Positions 1 through 9,337 are shown, numbered from the stretch's first letter. The stretch: 64,000 nt of DNA from Anaerotignum faecicola (GCA_024460105.1 JANFXS010000002.1:457849-521848), one strand, 5' to 3'. The notes: generated from the sequence alone by a model not told the origin. A program made the numbers and translations.

Positions 1-41
1 TCCTCCTCAGCAACCGTTTTAATATGTTGCATATAATACAT
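1..41 (-). CDS. Partial CDS running off the left edge, product unknown
   Basis: The minus strand has an ATG at 41 preceded by a purine-rich AAAGGCGGTG stretch about five bases upstream, and the frame stays open to the window edge (MYYMQHIKTVAEE). Only about 13 codons are visible, so no family can be named. If real, it is divergent from the gene at 258 and shares the roughly 215-base control region with it. Confidence 0.35.
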   Translation of the reverse strand, partial: MYYMQHIKTVAEE

Positions 42-95
42 CACAACACCGCCTTTTGCAACACAAACATCCTAATATAGGTTTCAGACATGCAA

Positions 96-130
96 ATATT
101 ACACAAAAAACATCGTTTTATGTGTAATAT
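96..130. promoter_or_regulatory. Perfect 10-bp inverted repeat in a divergent promoter region
   Basis: Two perfect arms, ATATTACACA at 96-105 and TGTGTAATAT at 121-130, are separated by 15 AT-rich bases. The repeat lies between the possible minus-strand start at 41 and the start at 258. No T-run makes it a terminator, so an operator is the more likely reading. The regulator is unknown. Confidence 0.4.
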
Positions 131-257
131 AAGATAATTTTTATATAAAATGCCAAATCGTAAACAACTGCATGCTGTTGGCACAAAAATTGCTCTAAAT
201 AAAAACAACGAACCAAAGCAATAAAAATTCTATTGACAATCGAAAGGAGAAAAAAAT

Positions 258-1670
258 ATGTTATATCACCATTTATTTAAAGCAAGCCCCAAAAAAGACG
301 ATGTTCTCGTAGCGATTATAGGCGCCGGACATTTCGGCACGGCTGTAGTAACGCAGCAAAAATATACAAAACAGCTTAAAGTATGCGTTGTAGCCGACAA
401 AAACCTTGAAAACGCAAAAAATGCTTTTATCAAAGCCGAGATTGACGAAAGCTTAATCGTTTATTCAAACGACGCCGCCGAAGCGGAAAAACTTATTAAA
501 GATGGCAAATATGTCTATACCGACAATTCCATGATGGTTAACGACATACCAAGTATCAATGTTGTTGCAGAAGGCACGGGCGTTCCCGAAGTAGGCGCCG
601 AAATCTGCCTTGACGCAATCAAAAAAGGTAAAAAAGTTGCGGCTATCAGCAAAGAAATGGATTCCGTTATAGGCCCGATACTCAAGAAAAAAGCAAAAGA
701 CCTCGGAACTGTTTATTCCCCTGTAGACGGCGACCAGCCCGCCCTTCTTATGGCATTGGTAGAATGGGCAAGGACAATAGGCCTTACTGTTATTTCCGCC
801 GGCAAGGCCCGCGACGGCGAATTTATACTTGATGAAAAAAATAAAACCGTTTCAATCGCCGCCGACGGAATCACGGTACATGAGGACTGTAAGGTTGATA
901 TTCCCGACAGCCATATCAAATATTTTGAAATGATACCGGAAGGCAAAGCCGAAGAATATATTGCCAAAAGAAAAGAGATACTTGACGCCCTTCCCGGTAC
1001 AGGCGCCTTTGACCTCTGTGAACTTACAATGATGGCAAACGCTACCGGCCTCAAGCCTGTAAGCCATTCCCTCACCGAAGGTTCGCTCAGGATAACCGAA
1101 CTGCCAGTTGCATACTGCTCTAAGAAAAATAACGGCATATATGACGAAGAAGGCATGATTGACGTACATACAAACATGCGCCGCCACGATGAAAGCGGAA
1201 TGGGCGGCGGCGTATTTATGGTTGTAAAATGCGACAACGCATATTCAAACTATATACTTACAACAAAAGGCCAGATACCTAATTATGACCGTTCAACTGC
1301 GGTAATTTACCGTCCTTACCACCTTTGCGGCGTTGAAGTTTCAACAACAATACTCACAATGGAGCTTCTCGGCCTTGACACAGGATCGCTTGAATACGTT
1401 CCGAACTATGATCTTGTAAAAACCGCTCTTGTAGACATCAAAGCAGGCGATACATTAGGCAACGATCATGACTTAAGGCTTAAAGCAACTATCATACCGG
1501 CAACAAAAAAAGCCCCCGGAAACCCTGTCCCGGCACATATGATAACAGGCAACAAAGCCGTAAGGGATATTAAAGCAGGCGAAATTATTACATATGATAT
1601 GATTGAAGACAGAAGCGAAACAACTTTATGGAAATTAAGGGAAGAACAGGAAAATACTTTTAATAAATAA
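258..1670 (+). CDS. NAD(P)-dependent oxidoreductase, homoserine-dehydrogenase-like, with C-terminal SAF domain
   Basis: The 470-residue protein opens with a Rossmann nucleotide-binding segment (VAIIGAGHFG, about residues 18-27), as in the NAD-binding domain of homoserine dehydrogenase. It ends with an SAF domain (about residues 405-455, including VPAHMITGNKAVRDIKAGE). This combination defines a family usually annotated as SAF-domain oxidoreductase, some members of which act in sugar-acid breakdown. It lacks the usual homoserine dehydrogenase catalytic domain arrangement, so a threonine-pathway role is unlikely. The start has a good AAAGGAG site. It is monocistronic and ends at a strong terminator. 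The substrate cannot be told from here. Confidence 0.75.
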   Translation: MLYHHLFKASPKKDDVLVAIIGAGHFGTAVVTQQKYTKQLKVCVVADKNLENAKNAFIKAEIDESLIVYSNDAAEAEKLIKDGKYVYTDNSMMVNDIPSINVVAEGTGVPEVGAEICLDAIKKGKKVAAISKEMDSVIGPILKKKAKDLGTVYSPVDGDQPALLMALVEWARTIGLTVISAGKARDGEFILDEKNKTVSIAADGITVHEDCKVDIPDSHIKYFEMIPEGKAEEYIAKRKEILDALPGTGAFDLCELTMMANATGLKPVSHSLTEGSLRITELPVAYCSKKNNGIYDEEGMIDVHTNMRRHDESGMGGGVFMVVKCDNAYSNYILTTKGQIPNYDRSTAVIYRPYHLCGVEVSTTILTMELLGLDTGSLEYVPNYDLVKTALVDIKAGDTLGNDHDLRLKATIIPATKKAPGNPVPAHMITGNKAVRDIKAGEIITYDMIEDRSETTLWKLREEQENTFNK

Positions 1671-1680
1671 TATCCGATTA

Positions 1681-1770
1681 CGCCCCGCCCCGCTGCAAAT
1701 CCGGCAGATAAATCCCTCTTTACTGCCGAAACATATATTTTTTTTTGCGGCGGGGCGTTTTATTTTTTCT
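1681..1770 (+). terminator. Rho-independent terminator of the SAF oxidoreductase gene
   Basis: CGCCCCGC near 1681 pairs with GCGGGGCG near 1750, with further pairing inside the loop, and is followed by TTTTATTTTTTCT. The rest of the gap to 2031 holds no gene I can support. Confidence 0.75.
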
Positions 1771-2031
1771 TTCTGCCGCACAAACTCCAAGCGCGGATTA
1801 TAAAACAATGTCATGCGCTTTATATTAAAATGAACGGATAAAAAATTATAAATCACAGCATAAGCCATACAAAACCTATCGCCTGCATAAACATGCCCCG
1901 GCATTTTCGGCAGCGGAATATTTTTCAGGCCAAACCGGCCAGCTCTATCTGCACACCTTTGTATTGCAATAAACTCTGTCGGCGTTTTCGGTATTTTTAC
2001 ATTCAAAACGCCGATTTTAATGTATATTTAT

Positions 2032-3651
2032 TTAATTTCCATAAACAAAAATATTTAAATCTTTTCCGTCCCACTCAATTTTCTGAACTATCATTCGGAT
2101 TAAAACCCTTTTTTCATGCACGTCAAATTTGTCAAAGTTCCCTTTTAAATCCGATAAAGCGTCAGCCGCCTCGGCAAGCTCAATACTGTTGCCGCCAAGC
2201 CTGTTTTTGGCCGACATGACATTCTTTCTCTCCGCTTCCAGCCGTTCTATTTCTTTATCCAAAAGCGTTATTTTTTTATTCACCTTTTGAATAAAAACCT
2301 CTCCCAAACCGCCTGTGGACAATGTTTCCATATAATTTTCCGTTTCGTCCTTACATTTTTTTATCTTTGCATCCAATATATCCAAAGCGTCTTTTCCGCT
2401 TTCGTTCCTTATATCGCGTTTAAGTTTTTCCAGTATTTTGCATATATCCGAATCCCCTTGCATATACTGCGCAATATGTCCGCATACAATATCGTCCGTC
2501 TGCCTTCCGTTAAGGTTGCCGCTTCCGCAAAACGAAACTCCGCCGCGCATTTTATTTTGGCAGATATAATAAAAAATTCCGTTTTCCTTCATCTTAGAAT
2601 GTGCCTTGGCGTACATACGCCCGCCGCAGTTTTTACAGAATATAAGCCCCGAAAGCAGAGAATAATCATTATGCAGTTTCATTTCGCTTCTTGAAAAACC
2701 GTTTGTATCCATCAAATACTGAACTTCCGCCCATTTCTTGCCGGAAACAATGCCTCTGTGCCTTCCTATGGCAATAATCCACTGGTCTTTTGATTTCCGC
2801 GGCGCTTTCGTTTTTCTGTAGTCCCTTTTATTATATGAAATCAAGCCATACTTTTGAGAACACTCGCTCTCTTCAAAACACAAATCGGAATTTTGCGCCG
2901 CAAAATAATCCCTCGCTTCCTTATCGGCAATGCAATATACGGGATTCGACAGTATTTCCCTGATACTGACAGGAGAAAAAAATTTTCCGTTCCGCGATTT
3001 TATGTTTTCTTTAATCAAATATTTGCTTACGCCCGCTATAGAATGAAGTTCCAGCATTTTGTCAAATATTATTTTTACTTTTTCTATTTCTTCATTGTCA
3101 AATTTAAGCCGGCAAGATGTCTTTTCCTTTCCGTCGATAATAACATCCCGTACTTTTTCAGAAGTAAATCCCGTCGGCGTATTGCCTCCCAGCCATCTGC
3201 CCGTTCTGGCAAGCATAAGCATATTATCCCTCACCCGCTCCGCTATCGTTTCCCTTTCAAGCTGCGCAAACACAGAAGCAATATACATCATTGCCTTGCC
3301 CATTGGTTTTGAAGTGTCAAATTCTTCTTTTATGCACAGAAAAGAAATTCCCATATCATTAAGTTCCTCAATCAGGGCGGAAAAATCGCTTACGCTTCTG
3401 CTTATGCGATCCAATCGGTAGCAAACAACATAATCGGGCTTATCTTCCTTCATATCTCTTATCATTTTCTGGAATGCTGGCCTTTTTGTGTTTTTTGCTG
3501 AAAACCCTTCGTCCTCATAAACAACGATATTGCACTCCTCCTCGTTTCCGAACTTTGAAAATATATACTGCCTGCTCATTTCCGCCTGGTTTTCAACCGA
3601 TTCGCCTTTGCCCGTATATACTGATTTTCTGCTGTATATAAAAAATTTCAC
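2032..3651 (-). CDS. Large serine site-specific recombinase
   Basis: The 539-residue protein has the order of a large serine recombinase. An N-terminal resolvase/invertase catalytic domain (about 1-150) carries YSRKS, with the likely nucleophile Ser at residue 7 or 10, and the arginine-rich YRLDRISRS. A recombinase domain follows (about 160-270). A zinc beta-ribbon (about 335-380) has CKNC and later Cys residues, and a coiled-coil-like Lys/Glu-rich stretch (about 405-480) comes before the C-terminus. It starts with GTG. The family integrates or excises phages and transposons. No other mobile-element genes (capsid, transfer, resistance) are visible nearby, so it appears to be a remnant or a lone recombinase. 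It faces the cut end of feoB. Confidence 0.9.
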   Translation of the reverse strand: MKFFIYSRKSVYTGKGESVENQAEMSRQYIFSKFGNEEECNIVVYEDEGFSAKNTKRPAFQKMIRDMKEDKPDYVVCYRLDRISRSVSDFSALIEELNDMGISFLCIKEEFDTSKPMGKAMMYIASVFAQLERETIAERVRDNMLMLARTGRWLGGNTPTGFTSEKVRDVIIDGKEKTSCRLKFDNEEIEKVKIIFDKMLELHSIAGVSKYLIKENIKSRNGKFFSPVSIREILSNPVYCIADKEARDYFAAQNSDLCFEESECSQKYGLISYNKRDYRKTKAPRKSKDQWIIAIGRHRGIVSGKKWAEVQYLMDTNGFSRSEMKLHNDYSLLSGLIFCKNCGGRMYAKAHSKMKENGIFYYICQNKMRGGVSFCGSGNLNGRQTDDIVCGHIAQYMQGDSDICKILEKLKRDIRNESGKDALDILDAKIKKCKDETENYMETLSTGGLGEVFIQKVNKKITLLDKEIERLEAERKNVMSAKNRLGGNSIELAEAADALSDLKGNFDKFDVHEKRVLIRMIVQKIEWDGKDLNIFVYGN

Positions 3652-3903
3652 CTTTCTTACACCGGCTTTCTATATTCGATTATTTTTATTACTTACGGTA
3701 AATACATAAAAACTGCCGCCTTTAACTGCGGCTATACAGATCTTTTAAAGGCTTATATTTCAAACCTGCCGTAAATAAATTTTTTACAATTATTTTATAT
3801 TATTGTATTATGACGAAATTAAAACGGTTATTCCCCATACCCTTTCCTAAAAAGAATAGGACATAATTTTCATTCATATTATAAAATATCATTTACATAT
3901 TGG

Positions 3904-4119
3904 GTGGCTGCCATGAGAAACGTTAAAATCCGAAACATAACCGTTACCGTAATTCCCAACTGCCGTCCGGTTTCTTTAAAAAGCGGAATAAATGAATTTC
4001 ATGCTTCCGTAATAGAAAGGGAACTGTACAGATCCTATTCTCATTTGACTGCACGGCAAAAAGTTTCCGTTGTCGATCTTATAATAAAAAATTTAACCTT
4101 GCCGAAAAGCAAAACTTAA
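3904..4119 (+). CDS. Small hypothetical protein
   Basis: A 71-residue ORF starts at ATG 3904 behind a GGGTGG stretch; an internal ATG at 3913 is an alternative start. The middle contains FHASVIERELYRSYSHLTARQKVSVVDLI, which looks like helical coding sequence. A clear terminator follows 12 bases after the stop, which supports expression. I do not recognise the family. It sits between the recombinase and the broken feoB, so it may belong to the inserted segment. Confidence 0.5.
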   Translation: MAAMRNVKIRNITVTVIPNCRPVSLKSGINEFHASVIERELYRSYSHLTARQKVSVVDLIIKNLTLPKSKT

Positions 4120-4129
4120 TATCACATTA

Positions 4130-4165
4130 AAGCTTCCGTACAGAATACGGGAGCTTTTATTTTTC
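4130..4165 (+). terminator. Terminator of the small gene at 3904
   Basis: AAGCTTCCGTA pairs with TACGGGAGCTT around a short CAGAA loop and is followed by TTATTTTTC. Confidence 0.75.
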
Positions 4166-4236
4166 GCCCATAACAAAATAAAACCCTTAACGCGGCCATA
4201 TTATTTCCTCTCCGTCCGTTTCATAAAAACGTCGCC

Positions 4237-5418
4237 TTATGTAATCATAAAGCATGTATGCGCCTGGGAATAATTTTGTCGCCCTTTTATATGTTGCGCT
4301 AATCTGCCGTTGCACGGCACAAAATTATTCGTTATAATCGCCATAAGCTTCTCCCTCGGCGTTTCGATAATACGGCAGGCCGTAACCCCCGCGGCATTAC
4401 AGCCAAACCCCATCATCATTGTCAGCGACTGTTTGCCATGGGCTCCCGCTTTTTTAAATAAGCCGTCCAGATTAAATGCAATACGCGGCAAAAAGCCTAT
4501 GTCTTCAAGAAATGTAAAAAGCGGGAAAAAAACGGCCATCGGAGGAAGCATAACTGAAATTACCCATCCGGACGTTTTGAACATACCGTCAACCAATATC
4601 CCGCAAAGCCACGGCGGAAGGAACGCCAAATTCGTTTTAAGCGCGGCTTCGCCTTTTGCAAATAACTCCATTAAAAGCGATGAAGGATAATTAGCGCCGA
4701 CGATAGTAATCCAAAAAACTATCCCCAACACAAGAAGTATCACGGGTATTCCGAATTTCTTTGAAAGTATTATCCTGTCGGCCATAACCTGAAGGCTTTC
4801 TTTTTTATCTTTTATTACCGCTGTTTTTGCGGCTTCTTCTGCAATGGAAATTGTTTTCAGGCAGGCTTCGTCAAATTTCAGTTCCGAAATTCCCGCTTTT
4901 AAGGGCTTAACCTTCTTCCTGCCTAAAGCAATATCCACTGCCATGTCTTTGATCTCCTTGATCCCTTCCCCGTTTCTTGCGCTGGCAGGTATAACGGGTA
5001 TTCCCAAATATTCCGAAAGTTTGTCAACGTCAATTTCCATTCCTTTTTTGTCTGCTTCATCCATTAAATTAAGGCACAATATAACATTGTCCGTTAAATC
5101 TGCAACCTGCACGCAAAGGTTCAGGTTTCGTTCAATACAAGTGGCGTCCGCTACTACCAACACCATATCAGGCTTCTCGTTTACTATAAACTCCTTTGCG
5201 CATCTTTCCTCGGCCGTATCGCTTAAAACCGAATAAATACCGGGCAAATCCACAATCCTGAAATCAACGCCTTTATGGCTGAAAAAACCGCTTGCATTGG
5301 CAACAGTCTTTCCCGACCAGTTTCCTGTATGCTGGTTAAGCCCCGTCAAAGCGTTAAATATAGTGCTTTTTCCTGTGTTCGGATTACCGGCAAGAGCTAT
5401 AACATGCTTTCCGTTCAC
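4237..5418 (-). CDS. feoB: Ferrous iron transporter FeoB, truncated at the C-terminus
   Basis: FeoB is the inner-membrane Fe(II) permease with a cytosolic GTPase. The N-terminal G domain is intact: G1 GNPNTGKST (residues 11-19), G3 DLPG (57-60), G4 as NLMD (117-120). Membrane segments start near residue 222, and the first gate motif is present (GFGCNAAG, residues 337-344; VPCNGR, 367-372). After Arg372, at about position 4303, similarity stops; about 21 unrelated residues follow to a TGA. FeoB proteins are usually 600-800 residues, so the second half of the channel is missing. The remainder is not found in the window. The ATG overlaps the feoA stop. Without the second gate the protein is probably non-functional; it could be treated as a pseudogene. 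Confidence 0.88.
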   Translation of the reverse strand: MNGKHVIALAGNPNTGKSTIFNALTGLNQHTGNWSGKTVANASGFFSHKGVDFRIVDLPGIYSVLSDTAEERCAKEFIVNEKPDMVLVVADATCIERNLNLCVQVADLTDNVILCLNLMDEADKKGMEIDVDKLSEYLGIPVIPASARNGEGIKEIKDMAVDIALGRKKVKPLKAGISELKFDEACLKTISIAEEAAKTAVIKDKKESLQVMADRIILSKKFGIPVILLVLGIVFWITIVGANYPSSLLMELFAKGEAALKTNLAFLPPWLCGILVDGMFKTSGWVISVMLPPMAVFFPLFTFLEDIGFLPRIAFNLDGLFKKAGAHGKQSLTMMMGFGCNAAGVTACRIIETPREKLMAIITNNFVPCNGRLAQHIKGRQNYSQAHTCFMIT

Positions 5419-5669
5419 ATTCCATCCCCCCTGAAAGGCACGCTTATAAGTATTTTTTCACACTCTTCCTGCCTTATTGCAATCAGCGTCCCTTTAATAA
5501 GAAACGCCGTTGTACCGCCGCACATTGCTTTATATAAAGGCGTAACCCTGCTTTTCGGCGAAAAACCAAGATCGAAAAGCCGTATTCTTTCTTCCGTGCT
5601 GCCTATAACGTCTACGATAATATATTCCTTCTGCATCTCCGCTTTTGAAAGGCAACTTATATCGGGCAT
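5415..5669 (-). CDS. feoA: FeoA, small SH3-like partner of FeoB
   Basis: The 84-residue protein contains the FeoA core (GSTEERIRLFDLGF, CGGTTAFLIKGTLIAIR), a cytosolic SH3-like domain that works with FeoB in Fe(II) uptake. I place the start at the ATG at 5669 because an AGGGGGT site lies just upstream; the longer reading from 5741 has no good site and an atypical N-terminus. The stop overlaps the feoB start by four bases (ATGA), so the two are translationally coupled. The gene itself is intact, though its partner is cut off. Confidence 0.88.
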   Translation of the reverse strand: MPDISCLSKAEMQKEYIIVDVIGSTEERIRLFDLGFSPKSRVTPLYKAMCGGTTAFLIKGTLIAIRQEECEKILISVPFRGDGM

Positions 5670-5838
5670 ATATTTACCCCCTGAATTTAGATAGTTACTA
5701 GCATTATATAAACGACAACTTAAACTTGTTACATTTTGCAAAAAAAATTATTATATAGTAAAATTAGGAATACCGTATTAAAATACAAGCCTGTTCTCAT
5801 CTTTATCAGGCAAATATATTTTCTGAAAGGAATATTTT

Positions 5839-6336
5839 ATGGAAACCAAACATTATATGTATGCATTAATAGACTATATAAATTCCCGCCCTCAATTAAA
5901 AAAAGCCGTGCTGTTTTTGGACAAACGCATGCCGCTTGTTACAACATGGGGATTTTATTTAACCCTTATCTATCTTGCAGTTAATATGGATAAAAGAGTA
6001 TTTTATGTAGCGTTTATACCATGGCTTAACTTTTTTATTGTTTCGGCAGTAAGGAGCCGCCTTAATCTAAAACGGCCGTTTGAAGAACTCGAATTTGAGC
6101 CTCTTCTCCCCCATTCTCCCGGGAAAGCATGCCCAAGCCGTCATGCCACAAGTTCCGTTATAATATCTATTGCCGTATATTATATATATCCGCCTGCCGG
6201 AATACTTTTAGGCGCAACAAGCGTTATAATATGCCTTACCCGCGTTCTAACCGGCGTGCATTACCCAAGAGATGTTATATGGGGTGCAGCGGTTGGTGCA
6301 ATTACAGGATATGTCGGTTTTTTTATAATTCTTTAA
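5839..6336 (+). CDS. PAP2-family membrane phosphatase
   Basis: The 165-residue protein has the three phosphatase motifs of the type 2 phosphatidic acid phosphatase family: [12 protein letters not shown] (about residues 74-85), PSRH (about 99-102) and [12 protein letters not shown] (about 133-144) with the catalytic His and Asp. Several hydrophobic helices surround them. Such proteins dephosphorylate lipid phosphates or undecaprenyl diphosphate at the membrane; the substrate cannot be chosen from sequence alone. The GAAAGGA site precedes the ATG. It is followed by the collagen-like gene on the same strand with about 60 bases between. Confidence 0.85.
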   Translation: METKHYMYALIDYINSRPQLKKAVLFLDKRMPLVTTWGFYLTLIYLAVNMDKRVFYVAFIPWLNFFIVSAVRSRLNLKRPFEELEFEPLLPHSPGKACPSRHATSSVIISIAVYYIYPPAGILLGATSVIICLTRVLTGVHYPRDVIWGAAVGAITGYVGFFIIL

Positions 6337-6397
6337 CAAAACAATAACCTTTGTCCCTTTCCATGCATATATTATAGAAACAGTCAATGAAAGGGAC

Positions 6398-8125
6398 ATG
6401 TTTAAAATGGCAAGTTATTATAATGAAAATAATCATAATTCATGCTGCGGCAATTCATGTTCATGCGGCAGTTCATGCTGCGGTTCATGCAGTTCATGCT
6501 GCTGTATCGGCCCTAAGGGGCCAAGAGGTCCTATGGGGCCTCAGGGAGCACGCGGACCGGCCGGGCCTCAGGGACCTCAGGGTGAACGCGGATTTACTGG
6601 CGCTACCGGACCTCAAGGACCTCAGGGCGAAACCGGACCTCAGGGCGAACGTGGATTTACCGGTGCTACCGGACCTCAAGGGCCTCAGGGCGAAACCGGG
6701 CCTCAGGGGCCTCAGGGCGAAACCGGGCCTCAGGGCGAACGCGGATTTACTGGCGCTACCGGGCCTCAGGGGCCTAAAGGTGAAACTGGCGCTACTGGAC
6801 CTCAAGGACCTCAGGGTGAAACCGGACCTCAGGGCGAACGTGGATTTACCGGTGCTACCGGACCTCAAGGGCCTCAGGGCGAAACCGGGCCTCAGGGCGA
6901 ACGCGGATTTACTGGCGCTACTGGACCTCAGGGGCCTAAAGGTGAAACTGGCGCTACTGGACCTCAAGGACCTCAGGGTGAAACCGGTCCTCAGGGCGAA
7001 CGTGGATTTACCGGTGCTACCGGACCTCAAGGGCCTCAGGGCGAAACCGGGCCTCAGGGGCCTCAGGGCGAACGTGGATTTACCGGCGCTACCGGACCTC
7101 AAGGGCCTCAGGGCGAACGCGGATTTACTGGCGCTACCGGGCCTCAGGGGCCTAAAGGTGAAACTGGCGCTACTGGACCTCAAGGACCTCAGGGCGAAAC
7201 CGGGCCTCAAGGGCCTCAGGGTGAAACCGGACCTCAGGGGCCTCAGGGCGAACGTGGATTTACCGGCGCTACTGGACCTCAAGGACCTCAGGGTGAAACC
7301 GGTCCTCAGGGGCCTCAGGGCGAACGCGGATTTACTGGCGCTACCGGGCCTCAGGGGCCTAAAGGTGAAACCGGCGCTACTGGACCTCAAGGGTCTCAGG
7401 GCGAAACCGGTCCTCAAGGTCCTCAGGGTGAAACCGGACCTCAGGGGCCTCAGGGTGAACGCGGATTTACTGGCGCTACCGGGCCTCAGGGGCCTAAAGG
7501 TGAAACCGGCGCTACTGGACCTCAAGGGCCTCAGGGCGAAACCGGTCCTCAAGGTCCTCAGGGTGAAACTGGGCCTCAGGGCGAGGCGGCAACGATTACT
7601 GTCGGAGCAGTTACTACCGGTGAACCTGGAACAAATGTAGTTATCACCAATTCAGGAACAAGCCAAGACGCTGTCCTTAATTTTACGATCCCACGCGGCG
7701 CTGCCGGCGGAACAGTTCAATCCCTAGCTATTGTGGACACAGATCCAAAAATTATATCAGGCGTAGGCGAAATTAAATTTACCGCTAGCCCATATGTGAA
7801 CTCACAGTCCTTTGATTACACGCCTGGAACAACTGAAATAAGCATAGTCAACAACGGCGTATATCAGGCTTTCTTCCACTGCACAGTCGTTGCCAGCTCC
7901 GGAAGCACAATACCGACGTCAATAACAATAGAGCTTCGCTCAGACGGAACTCTTATACCCGGTTCCCCTTCACGTCATATTTTCAGATCGACAGGAGAAT
8001 CCGCAAGCGTCACCCTTTCGACATCAATACTCGTAACCGATGCGCCGATAAGGCTCACTGTGTATCTTGAAGGCGATGAAGTTGTTATAACGGACTGCTC
8101 GCTTACAATAATACGTCTACAGTAA
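6398..8125 (+). CDS. Collagen-like GXY-repeat surface protein, Cys-rich N-terminus
   Basis: The 575-residue protein has three parts. Residues 1-36 hold ten cysteines ([21 protein letters not shown]). Residues about 37-397 are uninterrupted Gly-X-Y triplets built from [15 protein letters not shown] and GPKGETGAT units. The last 180 residues are a beta-rich domain like the BclA/C1q type ([22 protein letters not shown] onward). In sporeformers such proteins form the hair-like exosporium nap and trimerise through the C-terminus; a spore or cell-surface role is inferred. There is no Sec signal peptide. The cysteines could cross-link the protein into a coat. An in-frame ATG at 6407 is an alternative start. 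Proline sits at X and Gln, Glu or Lys at Y, so stability would not depend on hydroxyproline. Confidence 0.88.
   Translation: MFKMASYYNENNHNSCCGNSCSCGSSCCGSCSSCCCIGPKGPRGPMGPQGARGPAGPQGPQGERGFTGATGPQGPQGETGPQGERGFTGATGPQGPQGETGPQGPQGETGPQGERGFTGATGPQGPKGETGATGPQGPQGETGPQGERGFTGATGPQGPQGETGPQGERGFTGATGPQGPKGETGATGPQGPQGETGPQGERGFTGATGPQGPQGETGPQGPQGERGFTGATGPQGPQGERGFTGATGPQGPKGETGATGPQGPQGETGPQGPQGETGPQGPQGERGFTGATGPQGPQGETGPQGPQGERGFTGATGPQGPKGETGATGPQGSQGETGPQGPQGETGPQGPQGERGFTGATGPQGPKGETGATGPQGPQGETGPQGPQGETGPQGEAATITVGAVTTGEPGTNVVITNSGTSQDAVLNFTIPRGAAGGTVQSLAIVDTDPKIISGVGEIKFTASPYVNSQSFDYTPGTTEISIVNNGVYQAFFHCTVVASSGSTIPTSITIELRSDGTLIPGSPSRHIFRSTGESASVTLSTSILVTDAPIRLTVYLEGDEVVITDCSLTIIRLQ
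6509..7586 (+). repeat. Tandem near-identical GXY-coding repeats
   Basis: About 1.1 kb of the collagen gene is built from 9-base steps combined into modules of a few dozen bases that recur almost identically, for example CGTGGATTTACCGGTGCTACC and CCTCAGGGCGAAACC. Copies differ mostly at third positions. Such DNA is prone to slippage and unequal recombination in units of nine bases, which would change length without breaking the frame. It is also a likely assembly weak point. Confidence 0.9.
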
Positions 8126-8176
8126 TGACAATATTTTAAATTAAAAAAGATACCTCGTTTTTATTGAAACAAATCT

Positions 8177-8203
8177 AGGCAGGTTCCAAAACCTGCCTTT
8201 TTA
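8177..8203 (+). terminator. Terminator of the collagen-like gene
   Basis: AGGCAGGTT pairs with AACCTGCCT around CCAA, followed by TTTT. Confidence 0.85.
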
Positions 8204-8319
8204 AATGCAATAAATATTTGCATATTTTTTACATATATAATACAATTAAACAGAAAATAAACTCGTATTTACAAACAGCGTTTAATAACCGGAAAATCAG
8301 ATGCAAAGGAGAGAATACA

Positions 8320-9288
8320 ATGGAAAAAATACTTTTAACCCAATGGGTCCCTGATAAATGCAGAGAAACGTTTAAAAACCAGCTTGAATTCATTTGTCCC
8401 GACAAAGAAAAACTACAGTTTTCAAAATCCGAAATACTGGAGCATATAAGCGATGTCGACGGCATATTTCTCATATTTTCCACGGCCGACAAAGAAGTTA
8501 TCGACGCCGGAAAAAAACTAAAGGTTATAGCAAACCTCGGCGTGGGTTTTGACTGTATCGACGTAAAATATGCAACCGAAAAAAATATTGCCGTTATAAA
8601 TACCCCTAATACAGTAACAGAAGCAACAGCCGAACTTTCAATAGCCCTTCTGATGACTGTTATGAGAAATACAGCCTCATATGATAAAAGCGTCAAAGAA
8701 GGCCAATGGCCGCGTTTTGCATTTTCCGACGTGGGAACCGAGATATTCGGCCACTCCCTTGGTATTGTTGGATTTGGAAGAATCGGAAAAGCCGTTGCGA
8801 AAAAGGCCCTCGCTTTGGGAATGGACGTTAAATACTATGATCCGTACCGCTTAAACGAAGAGGACGAAAAACATCTGGAGGTTTCATATCTCCCTCTTGA
8901 CGAACTTCTTTCCCAATGCGACTGCGTTTCCCTCCATATGCCTTACACCCCCGAAAACCATCACCTTATAAACGAAAGAACGCTTTCTATAATGAAAAAA
9001 GGCTCCTATCTTATAAATGTCGCAAGGGGGCCGGTCGTTAAAGAATCCGCGCTTGTCGAAGCCCTGAAAAACGGTACTTTGAAGGGCGCGGCGCTTGACG
9101 TTTTCGAGTTTGAGCCAAACGTAAGCCGCGAGCTTAAAGAATGTGACAACGCCGTTTTGACGCCTCACGTCGGAACACAAACCCTTCAGGTGAGGATAAA
9201 TATGTTTGAAGAAGCAATGAACGGTATATGCGCCTTTCTCGGCGGCAAAACCCCGTATAACATAGTTAATAAAGAAATCCTGAGCTGA
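8320..9288 (+). CDS. D-2-hydroxyacid dehydrogenase (phosphoglycerate dehydrogenase-like)
   Basis: The 322-residue protein shows the D-isomer-specific 2-hydroxyacid dehydrogenase fold: NAD-binding GIVGFGRIG (about residues 148-156), the VARGPVV segment with the catalytic Arg, a Glu in FEFEP, and the catalytic His in LTPHVGT. It reduces 2-keto acids to D-2-hydroxy acids or the reverse with NAD(P)H. It lacks an ACT domain and is not in the serine operon, so I do not call it SerA. The start is ATG 8320 because of the AAAGGAG site; the longer frame from 8218 has an atypical N-terminus. It is monocistronic and terminator-flanked. Confidence 0.85.
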   Translation: MEKILLTQWVPDKCRETFKNQLEFICPDKEKLQFSKSEILEHISDVDGIFLIFSTADKEVIDAGKKLKVIANLGVGFDCIDVKYATEKNIAVINTPNTVTEATAELSIALLMTVMRNTASYDKSVKEGQWPRFAFSDVGTEIFGHSLGIVGFGRIGKAVAKKALALGMDVKYYDPYRLNEEDEKHLEVSYLPLDELLSQCDCVSLHMPYTPENHHLINERTLSIMKKGSYLINVARGPVVKESALVEALKNGTLKGAALDVFEFEPNVSRELKECDNAVLTPHVGTQTLQVRINMFEEAMNGICAFLGGKTPYNIVNKEILS

Positions 9289-9294
9289 ACCACC

Positions 9295-9337
9295 CCCCTG
9301 CGTAACGCCCTTTAAAGCAATACGCAGGGTTTTTATT
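9295..9337 (+). terminator. Terminator of the 2-hydroxyacid dehydrogenase gene
   Basis: CCCTGCGTA (9296-9304) pairs with TACGCAGGG (9321-9329), followed by TTTTTATTT. Confidence 0.85.

Noticed and set aside
1635..2006. Minus-strand ORF of 123 codons between the SAF oxidoreductase and the recombinase, considered as the missing feoB half
   Set aside because: No membrane segments or FeoB motifs, and it runs through a strong terminator.
5670..5741. Iron-box-like operator upstream of feoA
   Set aside because: The sequence is AT-rich with partial symmetry, but I could not find a convincing Fur or DtxR-type palindrome.
6387..7640. Long second-frame plus-strand ORF (417 codons) and a 352-codon antisense ORF across the collagen repeats
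   Set aside because: They follow from stop-free repetition of GC-rich triplets in the collagen gene; neither has a ribosome binding site or protein-like composition.
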